In this document: positions 23,685 to 31,840 of the stretch, piece after piece
Layout: the number at the start of each line of letters is the position of its first letter
How positions within the stretch are numbered: the stretch's first letter is position 1
The notes under the pieces: generated by a model
Told to the model about the DNA's origin: nothing
Databases searched by the model: none
What the model saw: only the letters and a program-made list of their open reading frames with translations
NCBI GenBank assembly: GCA_002425705.1
Contig: DIMT01000008.1
Location: forward strand, 4,196 to 37,918
Direction: 5' to 3'
From: Firmicutes bacterium UBA5559
GTDB lineage: Bacteria > Bacillota > Clostridia > Peptostreptococcales > Anaerovoracaceae
Length of the DNA: 33,723 nucleotides
Made by a program: the position numbers and the translations under genes

Positions 23685-24698
23685 CTACAGTTTGACGATG
23701 GCTTTTTCCTTCAGGGATTTGGTGGCGGCAAAGGCAACCTCCGTATCCTTGGTTCCGTCGTAAACGGTGATGTCCGGCTGTCTCTTTTCGAGAATACAGT
23801 CGATGAATTCTCTCATTTCCAGCAGGTAGGCTTCCGCAAACCGCTCCTGGAAATTCTGGGAGCATTCGTTGACTACCCCGGTGTTATCAAAGATGGTGCA
23901 GAGATTTTTTCTGGGTTCGGCTGCAATCCGCAGGGATCCCTTCTCTCCGATGATTTCCGTTTCCACGTGGTATCCGTGGGCCGCATCTCTTCCTGCGTGG
24001 AACAGGGCCATGGAATTGTTGTCGAACCGCATCATGGCACAGGCATTGTCCGAATCACCGAACTCGGCGAATTCCGGATGGACGAAGGCCCCTCCCATAG
24101 CATAGACTTCTTCTACTTCCCCTTCCAGGAACCAACGGGCCAGATCGATGTCATGAACTGCCATGTCGATGAAGATACCACCGCTGGTAGGAGCAAACTT
24201 AATGGCCCCCTGTACGTTGACCTCCGGATCCAGACTGGCAAACTTAGCCATATAGGGCCGGCCGATCTTTCCTTCGTCGATGAGCTTTTTCGCATAAGCG
24301 TAGGAAGGGTCGTATCTTCTCATGAAGCCCAGCATGAACACCTGATCGGGGTGGGCTTCCACAGCCTTTTCCGCTTCTCTGCACTCTTCAATGGTAACAC
24401 CGAGAGGCTTGTCGGTGAAGACGTGAAGTCCGGCTTCCAGGCCTGCTTTGATATGTTGTACATGGAGAGGAGAAGGAGAAACGATGGCAACAGCTTCCAG
24501 TTCTTTATTCTGAATCATGTCTTCGTAGGTCAGGTAGCCGTAGGGGATGCCCCATTCGGCCTGAACCTTGTCCACTTCCTCCTGCAGAGCACTGCAGACG
24601 GCAATCAGCTCAGCGTTAGGGATATTGAATGCGATGTTTCGCGCGTGCTCCATACCCAATCTTCCTAATCCGACGATACCCATTTTAATTTTTCTCAT
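23685..24698 (-). CDS. Second inositol-dehydrogenase-like oxidoreductase (Gfo/Idh/MocA family)
   Basis: This 337-residue NAD(P)-dependent dehydrogenase has GIVGLGRLG at the N terminus, TDKPLG with Lys97, and GGIFIDMAVHDID with Asp178 and His182. The family triad is intact, though DKP replaces the more common EKP. It probably acts on another inositol isomer (scyllo-, D-chiro-) or a related polyol, feeding the same keto-inositol pool. I start at the ATG at 24698, which has GAGAGG 6-8 bases upstream; a GTG at 24707 is possible. The start overlaps the regulator's stop, so the two are coupled. The gene ends in UAG (23685-23687). Confidence 0.87.
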   Translation of the reverse strand: MRKIKMGIVGLGRLGMEHARNIAFNIPNAELIAVCSALQEEVDKVQAEWGIPYGYLTYEDMIQNKELEAVAIVSPSPLHVQHIKAGLEAGLHVFTDKPLGVTIEECREAEKAVEAHPDQVFMLGFMRRYDPSYAYAKKLIDEGKIGRPYMAKFASLDPEVNVQGAIKFAPTSGGIFIDMAVHDIDLARWFLEGEVEEVYAMGGAFVHPEFAEFGDSDNACAMMRFDNNSMALFHAGRDAAHGYHVETEIIGEKGSLRIAAEPRKNLCTIFDNTGVVNECSQNFQERFAEAYLLEMREFIDCILEKRQPDITVYDGTKDTEVAFAATKSLKEKAIVKL

Positions 24699-25698
24699 TC
24701 GTTTCACCTCTCGTTGTGGTTCTGATGATTAATTCCGGTTCCAGAACGATGCTCTTATTGGGAGCATCCGGTCCCTTCTGAATGCGGTCGACTATGGTCT
24801 CAAAGGCGATGGTGCCCATCTCGTAAACCGGCTGATTCACCGTGGTCAGCATGATTTGGGGCAACCGGGAGTAGGATATGTTATCAAAGCCGATGAGTCC
24901 GATGGTGTCCGGAACCTTTATATTTTTCTCGCCAAGATATTGAAGAGCCCCCAGGGCAATCACGTCATTGGCAGCAAATATCCCGTCAATTTCCGGGTTT
25001 TTTTCCAGCAGCTCCCGGGTAGCTTCGTATCCTCCCTCGATGGAGAAGGTGGTGTAGATCACGTTTTTTTCCAGTTCCGGCATCCCTGCTTCTTCCAAAG
25101 CCATCCTCCAGCCCTGTTTTCTTTCCATAGAAGAAAGAGATTCTTCCTTACCGGCCAGAAAACCGATGTTCTTATATCCGCTGTTAATCAGATGTCGGAC
25201 CGCTATGTAACCGCCCCGAACGTTATTGAGAGAAATGGCCGATGCGTTTTCCACTTTGGGCCAGCTTTCCAGGACTACCAGCGGAAGGTGGAGGTCTTTA
25301 TAAATTCCTGTGCTTTCATCCCGGGCCGGCTTGACGATAATACCGTCTACCTGCTTTTTCCGAAGAGTTTTGATATAGGAGTCTTCTCTGGCTGCATCCC
25401 AGTTGGAAACGCAGAGGAAGATGTCGTAGTTTTCCTTTTTTGAGGCTTCAATGATCCCTTTTACCATTTCGCTGAAGAAGGGATTGGTGATGTCTGGAAT
25501 GATGACGCCGATGGTCTTTGATATCTTGTTCACAAGCCCCCGAGCCAGGTCGTTAGGCTGATATCCCAGTCTTCGGGCCATTTTTTCGATGTCCAGCCGG
25601 GTTTCTTCGCTGACACCCTTTTTCCCGTTGAGCGCTCTGGATACGGAGGAGTAAGAAATGCCCAATTCCTTTGCAATGTCTTTGATCGTGGGTGACAT
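24685..25698 (-). CDS. LacI-family regulator of the inositol operon
   Basis: The 337-residue repressor has an N-terminal helix-turn-helix (TIKDIAKELGISYSSVSRALNG, residues 4-25, with the hinge helix LARGL near 54), then a periplasmic-binding-protein-like sensor domain (IGVIIPDITNPFFSEMVKGI, and GIFAANDVIALGALQ near 235). It is the first gene of the operon and overlaps the next gene by 14 bases. Two AAACGTTT palindromes, the classical LacI-family operator core, flank its promoter elements, so it almost certainly represses itself and the whole operon. The inducer is presumably inositol or a pathway intermediate, inferred from context. Confidence 0.92.
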   Translation of the reverse strand: MSPTIKDIAKELGISYSSVSRALNGKKGVSEETRLDIEKMARRLGYQPNDLARGLVNKISKTIGVIIPDITNPFFSEMVKGIIEASKKENYDIFLCVSNWDAAREDSYIKTLRKKQVDGIIVKPARDESTGIYKDLHLPLVVLESWPKVENASAISLNNVRGGYIAVRHLINSGYKNIGFLAGKEESLSSMERKQGWRMALEEAGMPELEKNVIYTTFSIEGGYEATRELLEKNPEIDGIFAANDVIALGALQYLGEKNIKVPDTIGLIGFDNISYSRLPQIMLTTVNQPVYEMGTIAFETIVDRIQKGPDAPNKSIVLEPELIIRTTTRGETNEKN

Positions 25699-25762
25699 CT
25701 TCTCCTCCTTTCTCGATTTAACTTCATTTTGGGCGATTGGTTCTCCTTGTGAACAAGTTAAC

Positions 25763-25819
25763 GCAAACGTTTTCGTCCAAGTGTACCTATACTATAGCAA
25801 ACGTTTGAGTCCTTTGCAA
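25763..25819 (-). promoter_or_regulatory. Promoter with two LacI-type operators driving the inositol operon
   Basis: The minus strand has -35 TTGCAA (25819-25814), a 17-base spacer and -10 TATAGT (25796-25791). Operator 2, GCAAACGTTTGA (plus-strand 25797-25808), lies wholly in the spacer. Operator 1, GCAAACGTTTTC (25763-25774), lies about 15-20 bases past the predicted start point. Their centres are 34 bases apart. The regulator's ATG follows about 85 bases after the start of transcription. Confidence 0.88.
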
Positions 25820-25836
25820 GGAGAAGATTGAAAAGA

Positions 25837-25893
25837 ACAAAAAAAAACACGCAATCCCCGAAATTCCTGACGTTTTTTGGAATCTCGGGGATT
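25837..25893 (-). terminator. Intrinsic terminator of the cda-glm operon
   Basis: AATCCCCGA (25853-25861) pairs with 25885-25893, and a further ATTCC/GGAAT stem follows after one mismatch. On the minus strand a run of nine T (about 25846-25837) lies just beyond. It is 23 bases after the stop of the LemA-like gene and isolates the operon from the inositol promoter. Confidence 0.85.
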
Positions 25894-25915
25894 AATTTGC
25901 GGTTAATGTATTGAA

Positions 25916-26419
25916 TTAAAGAACTTTCCTGTGTAGCACGAAATCCTTCAGGACCTGGGGCTTCAGGATCATGATTTGAAGACGGTATTTTTTCCATCCG
26001 ATGATGTCATTGTGGGAGTGGATGCTCCGATTATAGCCTTCAGCCATTTTTTCCAGTTCCTCATCCATCTCTTCGATTTCCTGGATTTCTTCTTCCAGCA
26101 TACCGGCATCCCGGCATTTTTTAAAGAGGGAATAGGCATAGGGGGTGACTTCTTCGGCTAACGTACTGATGTCTTCCCGATCCTCGGATGGGCGGTATCC
26201 CCCGTCCATCTCAAATATTTCCGCCATTTCAGGCTCCTGGATTCCCTTTTCGTCCAGCAGGGTCAGCAATTCCAGCAGGGCTTCTGCTCTGGCCCTTATC
26301 ATTACTTCAATCCGCACCCAGCTGGTTCGGGCTTCCCTCTTAAATCGCATGAGCTTGCCGTAGGCGAACTGGAGCCAGCCGACGATTACCAGGATGATTC
26401 CGATGATGATTTCAAACAT
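25916..26419 (-). CDS. LemA-like membrane-anchored protein
   Basis: The 167-residue protein has one N-terminal membrane helix (about residues 3-20) followed by a mostly helical cytoplasmic or external domain. The stretch from LMRFKREARTSW through IRARAEALLELL resembles the start of LemA proteins, where a conserved Trp and an R-x-x-L pattern follow the helix, but similarity is weak. The middle is very acidic (EEEIQEIEEMDEELE) and likely coiled coil. It is the last gene of the cda-glm transcript, 11 bases after the transporter gene, with a GAGAGG site. Function is unknown; LemA family roles are themselves unclear. Confidence 0.7.
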   Translation of the reverse strand: MFEIIIGIILVIVGWLQFAYGKLMRFKREARTSWVRIEVMIRARAEALLELLTLLDEKGIQEPEMAEIFEMDGGYRPSEDREDISTLAEEVTPYAYSLFKKCRDAGMLEEEIQEIEEMDEELEKMAEGYNRSIHSHNDIIGWKKYRLQIMILKPQVLKDFVLHRKVL

Positions 26420-26430
26420 TATTTATCCTC

Positions 26431-27363
26431 TCATTTCTTGATGGCCTCAGGACGTCCCGGCGGCTTCTTTTTTTCTACCTGCGCAACGAGAACGGCACCG
26501 AAAATGAAGGCGCAGCCGATGGTTTGCATCAAAGTCATCCGTTCACTCAGGAGTAAAACCCCAAAGAACACGGCAAAGACCGATTCCAGGCTCATGATGA
26601 TGGCAGCCACAGAAGGGGTCGTCCGTTTTTGAGCAAATACCTGCAGGGTAAAAGCAACCCCGATGGAAAACACGCCGGTATACACGATGGGAAACCATCC
26701 GGCGGATACCCCGGCCAGGGTGTTCCCTTCTTCAAAGAGAAGAGCAAAGATCAAATTCCACAGGCAGCCGAAAAACATCTGGAAGGTGCTGAGCATGATC
26801 CCGTCCGTTTTGGGGGAATAATGACCGACGATAATAATATGGAAGCCGAAAGCAACGGCTGCAGCAAAGGAAGCTGCATCCCCCGGTATGATGGAAAGAT
26901 CCTTATTGGCACTGATGAGGAATAGCCCGATAAAGGCCGCCCCCACCGCTACCCAGATCTGTTTCTTAACCTGGGTTCTGAATATCAGCAGCCCCAATAC
27001 CGGCACAAAGACCGTATATAGGGAAGTTATGAAACCCACTTTTCCGGCGGTAGTCGTCAGAAGAGCCCACTGCTGAATGGCTGCCCCCGTGGCAATGGCC
27101 GTGCCGGAGAAAAAGCCACCGATCAGGTGAATCTTCAAATCCCGCTTGCCGGAACCAATCCTGGTGCGCCGCTGCAGGATCATCATCAGGAGCGCCATGA
27201 AAAGAAAGGCGATGAGGAACCGAAGAAAATTAAAAAAGAATGGGGTCATGTGTTCCAACCCCATTTTTCGGAAGGAGTAGGAACTCCCCCACAGCAATGC
27301 GGTGAGCAGCAGCATGATGTTGGCTGCTCCTCGACTTTTCAGGAAACTGTTTTCCTGCTCCAT
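26431..27363 (-). CDS. EamA/DMT-family transporter
   Basis: This 310-residue protein has about ten hydrophobic helices arranged as two EamA repeats, the hallmark of drug/metabolite exporters. The N-terminal repeat includes LLWGSSYSFRK, and the second ends with FAVFFGVLLLSERMTLMQTIGCAFIFGAVL, typical of the family. The C terminus is short and basic. It follows glmS by 18 bases, so it is co-transcribed with cell-wall precursor genes, yet the substrate (amino acids, sugars or other metabolites) cannot be read from the sequence. The glmS stop is UAG in the same frame. Confidence 0.88.
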   Translation of the reverse strand: MEQENSFLKSRGAANIMLLLTALLWGSSYSFRKMGLEHMTPFFFNFLRFLIAFLFMALLMMILQRRTRIGSGKRDLKIHLIGGFFSGTAIATGAAIQQWALLTTTAGKVGFITSLYTVFVPVLGLLIFRTQVKKQIWVAVGAAFIGLFLISANKDLSIIPGDAASFAAAVAFGFHIIIVGHYSPKTDGIMLSTFQMFFGCLWNLIFALLFEEGNTLAGVSAGWFPIVYTGVFSIGVAFTLQVFAQKRTTPSVAAIIMSLESVFAVFFGVLLLSERMTLMQTIGCAFIFGAVLVAQVEKKKPPGRPEAIKK

Positions 27364-27381
27364 ATATGGTCCTTTCCTGTC

Positions 27382-29211
27382 CTATTCTACGGTGACGCTT
27401 TTTGCCAGATTTTTAGGTTTATCGATGTCACAGCCCCGAAGCCTTGCAATATAGTAGGCCAATAGCTGCAACGGCACGACGGACAGCAAAGGGGTAATCT
27501 CGTCCATGCATTCGGGTATGTAGATTACTTGGTTGGCCTGTCCCTCGATTTCCTTGTTGCCTTCCTTGGACAAACCGATGACCGTTGCACCCCGGGCTTT
27601 AATTTCCTGAATGTTGGAAAGCATCTTTTCAAAGAGCCTGTCCTGGGTAGCCAGGGAAATGACCAGCGTATCCTGCTCGATCAGCGCAATGGTTCCGTGT
27701 TTCAGTTCTCCCGCTGCGATGGCAAAAGAATTGATGTAGGAGATTTCCTTCAGTTTCAGGGATCCTTCGTAGGCGACGCCGCAATCCACTCCACGACCGA
27801 TAAAGAACACCTGCTCCCGTCGGTACAGTCCCTTGGCCATTTCGTGAATGCTGTCTTCCTGCTTCAGCACTTCTTTTAGCTTATCGGGAATCATCCGGAG
27901 TTCGTCAATAAAGTGCCGGTAATATTCTTCTGTAATCGTTCCTTTCGTATAACCCATATAAAGACCGATCAGGTACATACACATCAACTGGGTGGTGTAG
28001 GCTTTCGTGGAAGCCACGGCGATTTCCGGTCCGGCCCAGGTATAAAACACGTCGTCGGATTCCCGGGCGACGGAGCTTCCCACCACATTGACCACGGACA
28101 GGACCCGTGCCCCCTTGCTCTTGGCTTCCCGAAGGGCGGCCAGGGTATCCAGGGTTTCACCGGACTGGCTGATGGCGATGAACAGGGTCTTATCGTCCAC
28201 AAAGGGATCCCGATACCGGAATTCGGAGGCCACATCCACCTCCACCGGAATCTTAGCCAGCTTTTCGATGGCGAACTTTCCCACCAGGCCTGCGTGATAA
28301 GCGGTTCCACAGGCAACGATATAAATCTTGGTAAACTGCTGGATTTCTTCTTTGGTCAGATGGATTCCGTCCAACCGGATGTTTCCACGATCGTCCAGCC
28401 GCCGGTTCAGGGTTTCAAAAAGGCCCTTGGGCTGCTCATGAATCTCCTTCAGCATAAAATGTTCATAGCCATCCTTTTCAGCAGCATCTGCATCCCAGGT
28501 GACATGGAAAACGTCTCTGGTAACCGGCTGCCTGTCGGCGTTATAAATGGTAATGTCGTCCCGGGTAACCACCACGGTCTCGTTGTTTTCAATCAGATAA
28601 ATCCGCCGGACGTATTTCAGCAGGGCGGGAATATCAGAAGCGATGAAGTTACAGCCTTCACCGATTCCGGCAATTAAAGGCGCGTCCTTCCGGACGGCCA
28701 CGATCTTATCCGGTTCTTTGGCAGAAACCACACCGATGGCATAGGCACCCCGCATTTTGTCTACAGCCTTAAAGACCGCTTCCTTCAGGTCGTCCTCGTA
28801 ATAAACGGAAATCAGATGGGCAATGACCTCGGTATCGGTTTCCGAGCGGAACACTACGCCATGCTCCTTAGCAAGCCATTCCTTCAGTTCCAGATAATTC
28901 TCGATGATTCCATTGTGAACCACAGCCAGGGTATTGGCCATGTCACTATGGGGATGGGCATTGACATCGGAAGGCGCTCCATGAGTCGCCCACCGGGTGT
29001 GTCCGATTCCCACCGTGCTGTGAAGGTCTTCTGTTTCGATTAGTTTTTCCAGGTTGGCGATTCGGCCGGCGCTTTTCCGCACCTGGATTTTTCCGTCTTT
29101 ATACAGGGCGATCCCCGCCGAATCATAACCCCGGTATTCCAGCTTCTTCAGGCCTTCAATGATGATTTCACGAGCGTCATCATTTCCGACATATCCTACT
29201 ATTCCACACAT
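27382..29211 (-). CDS. glmS: Glucosamine-6-phosphate synthase (glutamine-hydrolysing)
   Basis: GlmS makes glucosamine 6-phosphate from fructose 6-phosphate and glutamine, the entry to peptidoglycan precursor synthesis. The 609-residue protein has the N-terminal glutaminase domain starting MCGIVGYVG (catalytic Cys after removal of Met) with RWATHG, and two SIS sugar-isomerase domains (SQSGETLDT; ASTKAYTTQ). It ends KSVTVE, as usual. The 15-base gap from glmM has only a ribosome site, AAAGGA, so no glmS ribozyme lies directly upstream. The stop is UAG (27382-27384), in frame with the following transporter gene. Confidence 0.96.
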   Translation of the reverse strand: MCGIVGYVGNDDAREIIIEGLKKLEYRGYDSAGIALYKDGKIQVRKSAGRIANLEKLIETEDLHSTVGIGHTRWATHGAPSDVNAHPHSDMANTLAVVHNGIIENYLELKEWLAKEHGVVFRSETDTEVIAHLISVYYEDDLKEAVFKAVDKMRGAYAIGVVSAKEPDKIVAVRKDAPLIAGIGEGCNFIASDIPALLKYVRRIYLIENNETVVVTRDDITIYNADRQPVTRDVFHVTWDADAAEKDGYEHFMLKEIHEQPKGLFETLNRRLDDRGNIRLDGIHLTKEEIQQFTKIYIVACGTAYHAGLVGKFAIEKLAKIPVEVDVASEFRYRDPFVDDKTLFIAISQSGETLDTLAALREAKSKGARVLSVVNVVGSSVARESDDVFYTWAGPEIAVASTKAYTTQLMCMYLIGLYMGYTKGTITEEYYRHFIDELRMIPDKLKEVLKQEDSIHEMAKGLYRREQVFFIGRGVDCGVAYEGSLKLKEISYINSFAIAAGELKHGTIALIEQDTLVISLATQDRLFEKMLSNIQEIKARGATVIGLSKEGNKEIEGQANQVIYIPECMDEITPLLSVVPLQLLAYYIARLRGCDIDKPKNLAKSVTVE

Positions 29212-29226
29212 ATTGAGTCCTTTCTA

Positions 29227-30576
29227 TCAGCCTAAACGGCTGGTGATCAGCTCTGCCAGATCCCTGGCCAGCCCTTCGATGAGCTCCGGCTCCGGTCCTT
29301 CCAGCATGACCCGAACCAGCGGCTCGGTGCCGGATGGCCGGATCAAAACCCGGCCTTCTCCTGCCATTCTTTCTTCGAGCCGGCGGATCGCCTGCTGAAT
29401 TTCTTCATCGTGAGTATATTTTTTCTTATTTTCGTTTCTTATCCTGGCGTTGACCAGAACCTGAGGGTAAATGCTGACTTCCTCCGCCAGCTGGGACAGG
29501 GTTTTCCCAGAAATACGCAGAGCTTTGATTAGCTGAAGGGAGGAGAGAATCCCATCACCCGTGGTGGTATGATTTAAAAATATGATATGGCCAGACTGTT
29601 CTCCGCCGATGACACAGCCGGTCTTCAGCATGCTTTCCAGCACGTAACGGTCTCCCACACCAGTAACTTCTACCCGGCATCCCAGGCTTTCGATGGCTTT
29701 ATGGAATCCCAGGTTGCTCATGACGGTTGCGGTGACCATGTCCCCCGCCAACTGGCCGGTTTCCTTCAGCATCTTGGCACAGATGTAAATGGCTTTGTCA
29801 CCATCCACCAGCTGTCCCTTTTCATCAACGGCTATCAGCCTGTCTGCATCCCCGTCGTAGGCCAGGCCAACGTGGGCTCCCTGCTTCAGAACTTCCTGTT
29901 GAAGCTTTTCCGGATGGGTGGATCCACAGCCGTCGTTGATGTTGATTCCATCAGGCTGGTTGGCTATGACCGTAACTTCGGCCCCCAGTTTTTTATAAAC
30001 CATCTCAGCTGCTTTGTAGGCAGCTCCATTGGCACAGTCCAACACCACCTTGAAGCCCTCCAGAGAGGTATCCATAGTGGATTTCAGGAAATCCACATAG
30101 AGGCCGATGGCGTCCTCCTCCGCTTCCAGGACCCGGCCCAGCCGTTCCCCTGTTATATGGCTGTTGATGTCCATGTCCCGGACGATGATTTCCTCAATTT
30201 GATCTTCGATGTCGTCATCCAGTTTGAAGCCATCCCGGTTGAAAAATTTGATGCCGTTATATTCATAAGTGTTGTGGGAAGCTGAAATTACCACTCCCGC
30301 ATCCGCCTGGTAGTATTTCACCAGATACGCGATGGCCGGCGTGGGCAGAACCCCCACCTTGATTACGTTCCCCCCCATAGAAAGGATTCCTGCGCTCAGG
30401 GCATCCTCCAGCATATCACCGGAAATCCGGGTATCCTTGCCAATAACTACAACAGGGGCCTGATGCTCCCTGCTGAGAACATAGGCTCCTGCTTTGCCCA
30501 ATTTAAATGCAACCTCCGGCATCAGCTCTGAATTGGCGATGCCCCTGACTCCGTCGGTGCCGAATAATCTTGCCAT
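29227..30576 (-). CDS. glmM: Phosphoglucosamine mutase GlmM
   Basis: GlmM converts glucosamine 6-phosphate to glucosamine 1-phosphate for UDP-GlcNAc synthesis. The 449-residue protein has FGTDGVRG at the N terminus, the active serine Ser100 in SASHNT (the Pro of the usual SASHNP is Thr), the Mg loop DGDADR, the sugar loop GGEQSGH, and the phosphate loop RPSGTEPLVRVM. Length and domain order are standard. It lies between cdaR and glmS, the conserved order in Firmicutes, where CdaA/CdaR are known to bind or influence GlmM. Confidence 0.96.
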   Translation of the reverse strand: MARLFGTDGVRGIANSELMPEVAFKLGKAGAYVLSREHQAPVVVIGKDTRISGDMLEDALSAGILSMGGNVIKVGVLPTPAIAYLVKYYQADAGVVISASHNTYEYNGIKFFNRDGFKLDDDIEDQIEEIIVRDMDINSHITGERLGRVLEAEEDAIGLYVDFLKSTMDTSLEGFKVVLDCANGAAYKAAEMVYKKLGAEVTVIANQPDGININDGCGSTHPEKLQQEVLKQGAHVGLAYDGDADRLIAVDEKGQLVDGDKAIYICAKMLKETGQLAGDMVTATVMSNLGFHKAIESLGCRVEVTGVGDRYVLESMLKTGCVIGGEQSGHIIFLNHTTTGDGILSSLQLIKALRISGKTLSQLAEEVSIYPQVLVNARIRNENKKKYTHDEEIQQAIRRLEERMAGEGRVLIRPSGTEPLVRVMLEGPEPELIEGLARDLAELITSRLG

Positions 30577-30637
30577 TGATTTGGTCTCCTTTATATTGTC
30601 TCATTTCGTAAGTTTTATCATTAACATTCTTCTCCGT

Positions 30638-31840
30638 TTACTGCAACGCGTGCAGATTTATCGAAGCATTCTGTGGCGTAATAGAGATTTCCCCACTGTA
30701 TCCTTCAATGGCAACACTGACGGGTACCTGATGAGAACCCAGCCCCAGTCCCTGCAAAGATAAGCTCAGCTGGATTTTATCCGGCGTGATTTCTGCCAGA
30801 ATCGGGTCTTTGTCCGCAATGGAAACCACTATATTGGTATTAAGAATCTCTGCTGCATATCCTTCCGGTACGTCCAGCATGTTGATGTCCCTGGTACCGA
30901 ACTGGAAAGTCTTGCTGGAAAGGCCTTTGATGGTCAGCTTCGCCACAAGTTCCCGGGATGCCTCGGCCACTTCTACACCTTCCGGCAGGAAAACCTCAAT
31001 GGGAATTTCCGTGCTGGCAGTGTAGGCGCTGAGATCGATGTCTTTGCCGGTCACTTCCGTGATAGATTCCAAGGTCTGTCGATCTCCCCGGATGGCTATG
31101 GAATCGGGAATATTCAAGCCCGTAATCTGAAACTCCGGCTGCTCCTGCCCAAAGGTTCCCACTCGGAGGGGAACGGTTTTAACCGTCATCATCCGGCCGG
31201 AAATCTGTATCGTTTCCCGGGAAAGCTTGACTCGGGTAATCAGCTCACCATCGGCACTATAGGCCGCAGCAAAGGATTCCTGGACCGATACGACATCGGT
31301 CAGCTTGCTGACATCTAAATCCGCACCTACATAAGCAACCTGATCTACCAGTGTTCTGGCTCCGTTGATTTCAATGGTTTCCGGATCCATAGCAATCTGT
31401 CCCGGCTCCATTCCCGCCGGCGCTTCTCCCACATAACTGAGGATTACCGGGCGATCCGCAGTAATCAGTTCATCAATGAACAGTTTGAGCTTGGTCGGTT
31501 CCGAGGAAATCAGCGTGAGCCCATTAGGCAGTTCCACATTGAGGCTGATATAATTCTCACCCATCCCATGGCCGAAAAGGTCCGCTGTCACTAATAAATC
31601 TTCCAGCTTGGAGCTCAGGACATCCGCCCGCTTTCCTTCCACGGTCAAATCAACGGTCAGGTTTTGGTTGTCCAGCACCACCAGACCTTTGGAGGCCAGG
31701 TTTTCCGTGTTGAGCAGCTTGACCGGGATATTTTCAAATTTTTTTGTTGTGGTGGGATTCACCTCGCCAATCACATAGACCCATAATAGCAGGGCAATGA
31801 CAATGGAGAGGAAGATGGTGAATTTCTTATTTTGAAGCAT
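30638..31840 (-). CDS. cdaR: CdaR (YbbR-domain) regulator of diadenylate cyclase
   Basis: CdaR is a membrane-anchored extracellular protein that modulates CdaA. The 400-residue protein has one N-terminal membrane helix (about residues 8-24) followed by VNPTTTKKFENIPV and four YbbR-type beta repeats, each with the PVSL/IPV-G-like pattern (for example VPLRVGTFG and IPIEVFLPEGV). The start overlaps the end of cdaA by 14 bases, so translation is coupled. The C terminus, QNASINLHALQ, ends 61 bases before glmM. Confidence 0.92.
   Translation of the reverse strand: MLQNKKFTIFLSIVIALLLWVYVIGEVNPTTTKKFENIPVKLLNTENLASKGLVVLDNQNLTVDLTVEGKRADVLSSKLEDLLVTADLFGHGMGENYISLNVELPNGLTLISSEPTKLKLFIDELITADRPVILSYVGEAPAGMEPGQIAMDPETIEINGARTLVDQVAYVGADLDVSKLTDVVSVQESFAAAYSADGELITRVKLSRETIQISGRMMTVKTVPLRVGTFGQEQPEFQITGLNIPDSIAIRGDRQTLESITEVTGKDIDLSAYTASTEIPIEVFLPEGVEVAEASRELVAKLTIKGLSSKTFQFGTRDINMLDVPEGYAAEILNTNIVVSIADKDPILAEITPDKIQLSLSLQGLGLGSHQVPVSVAIEGYSGEISITPQNASINLHALQ

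Noticed and set aside
29212..29226. glmS ribozyme or riboswitch upstream of glmS
   Set aside because: Only 15 bases separate glmM and glmS, too few for the element.
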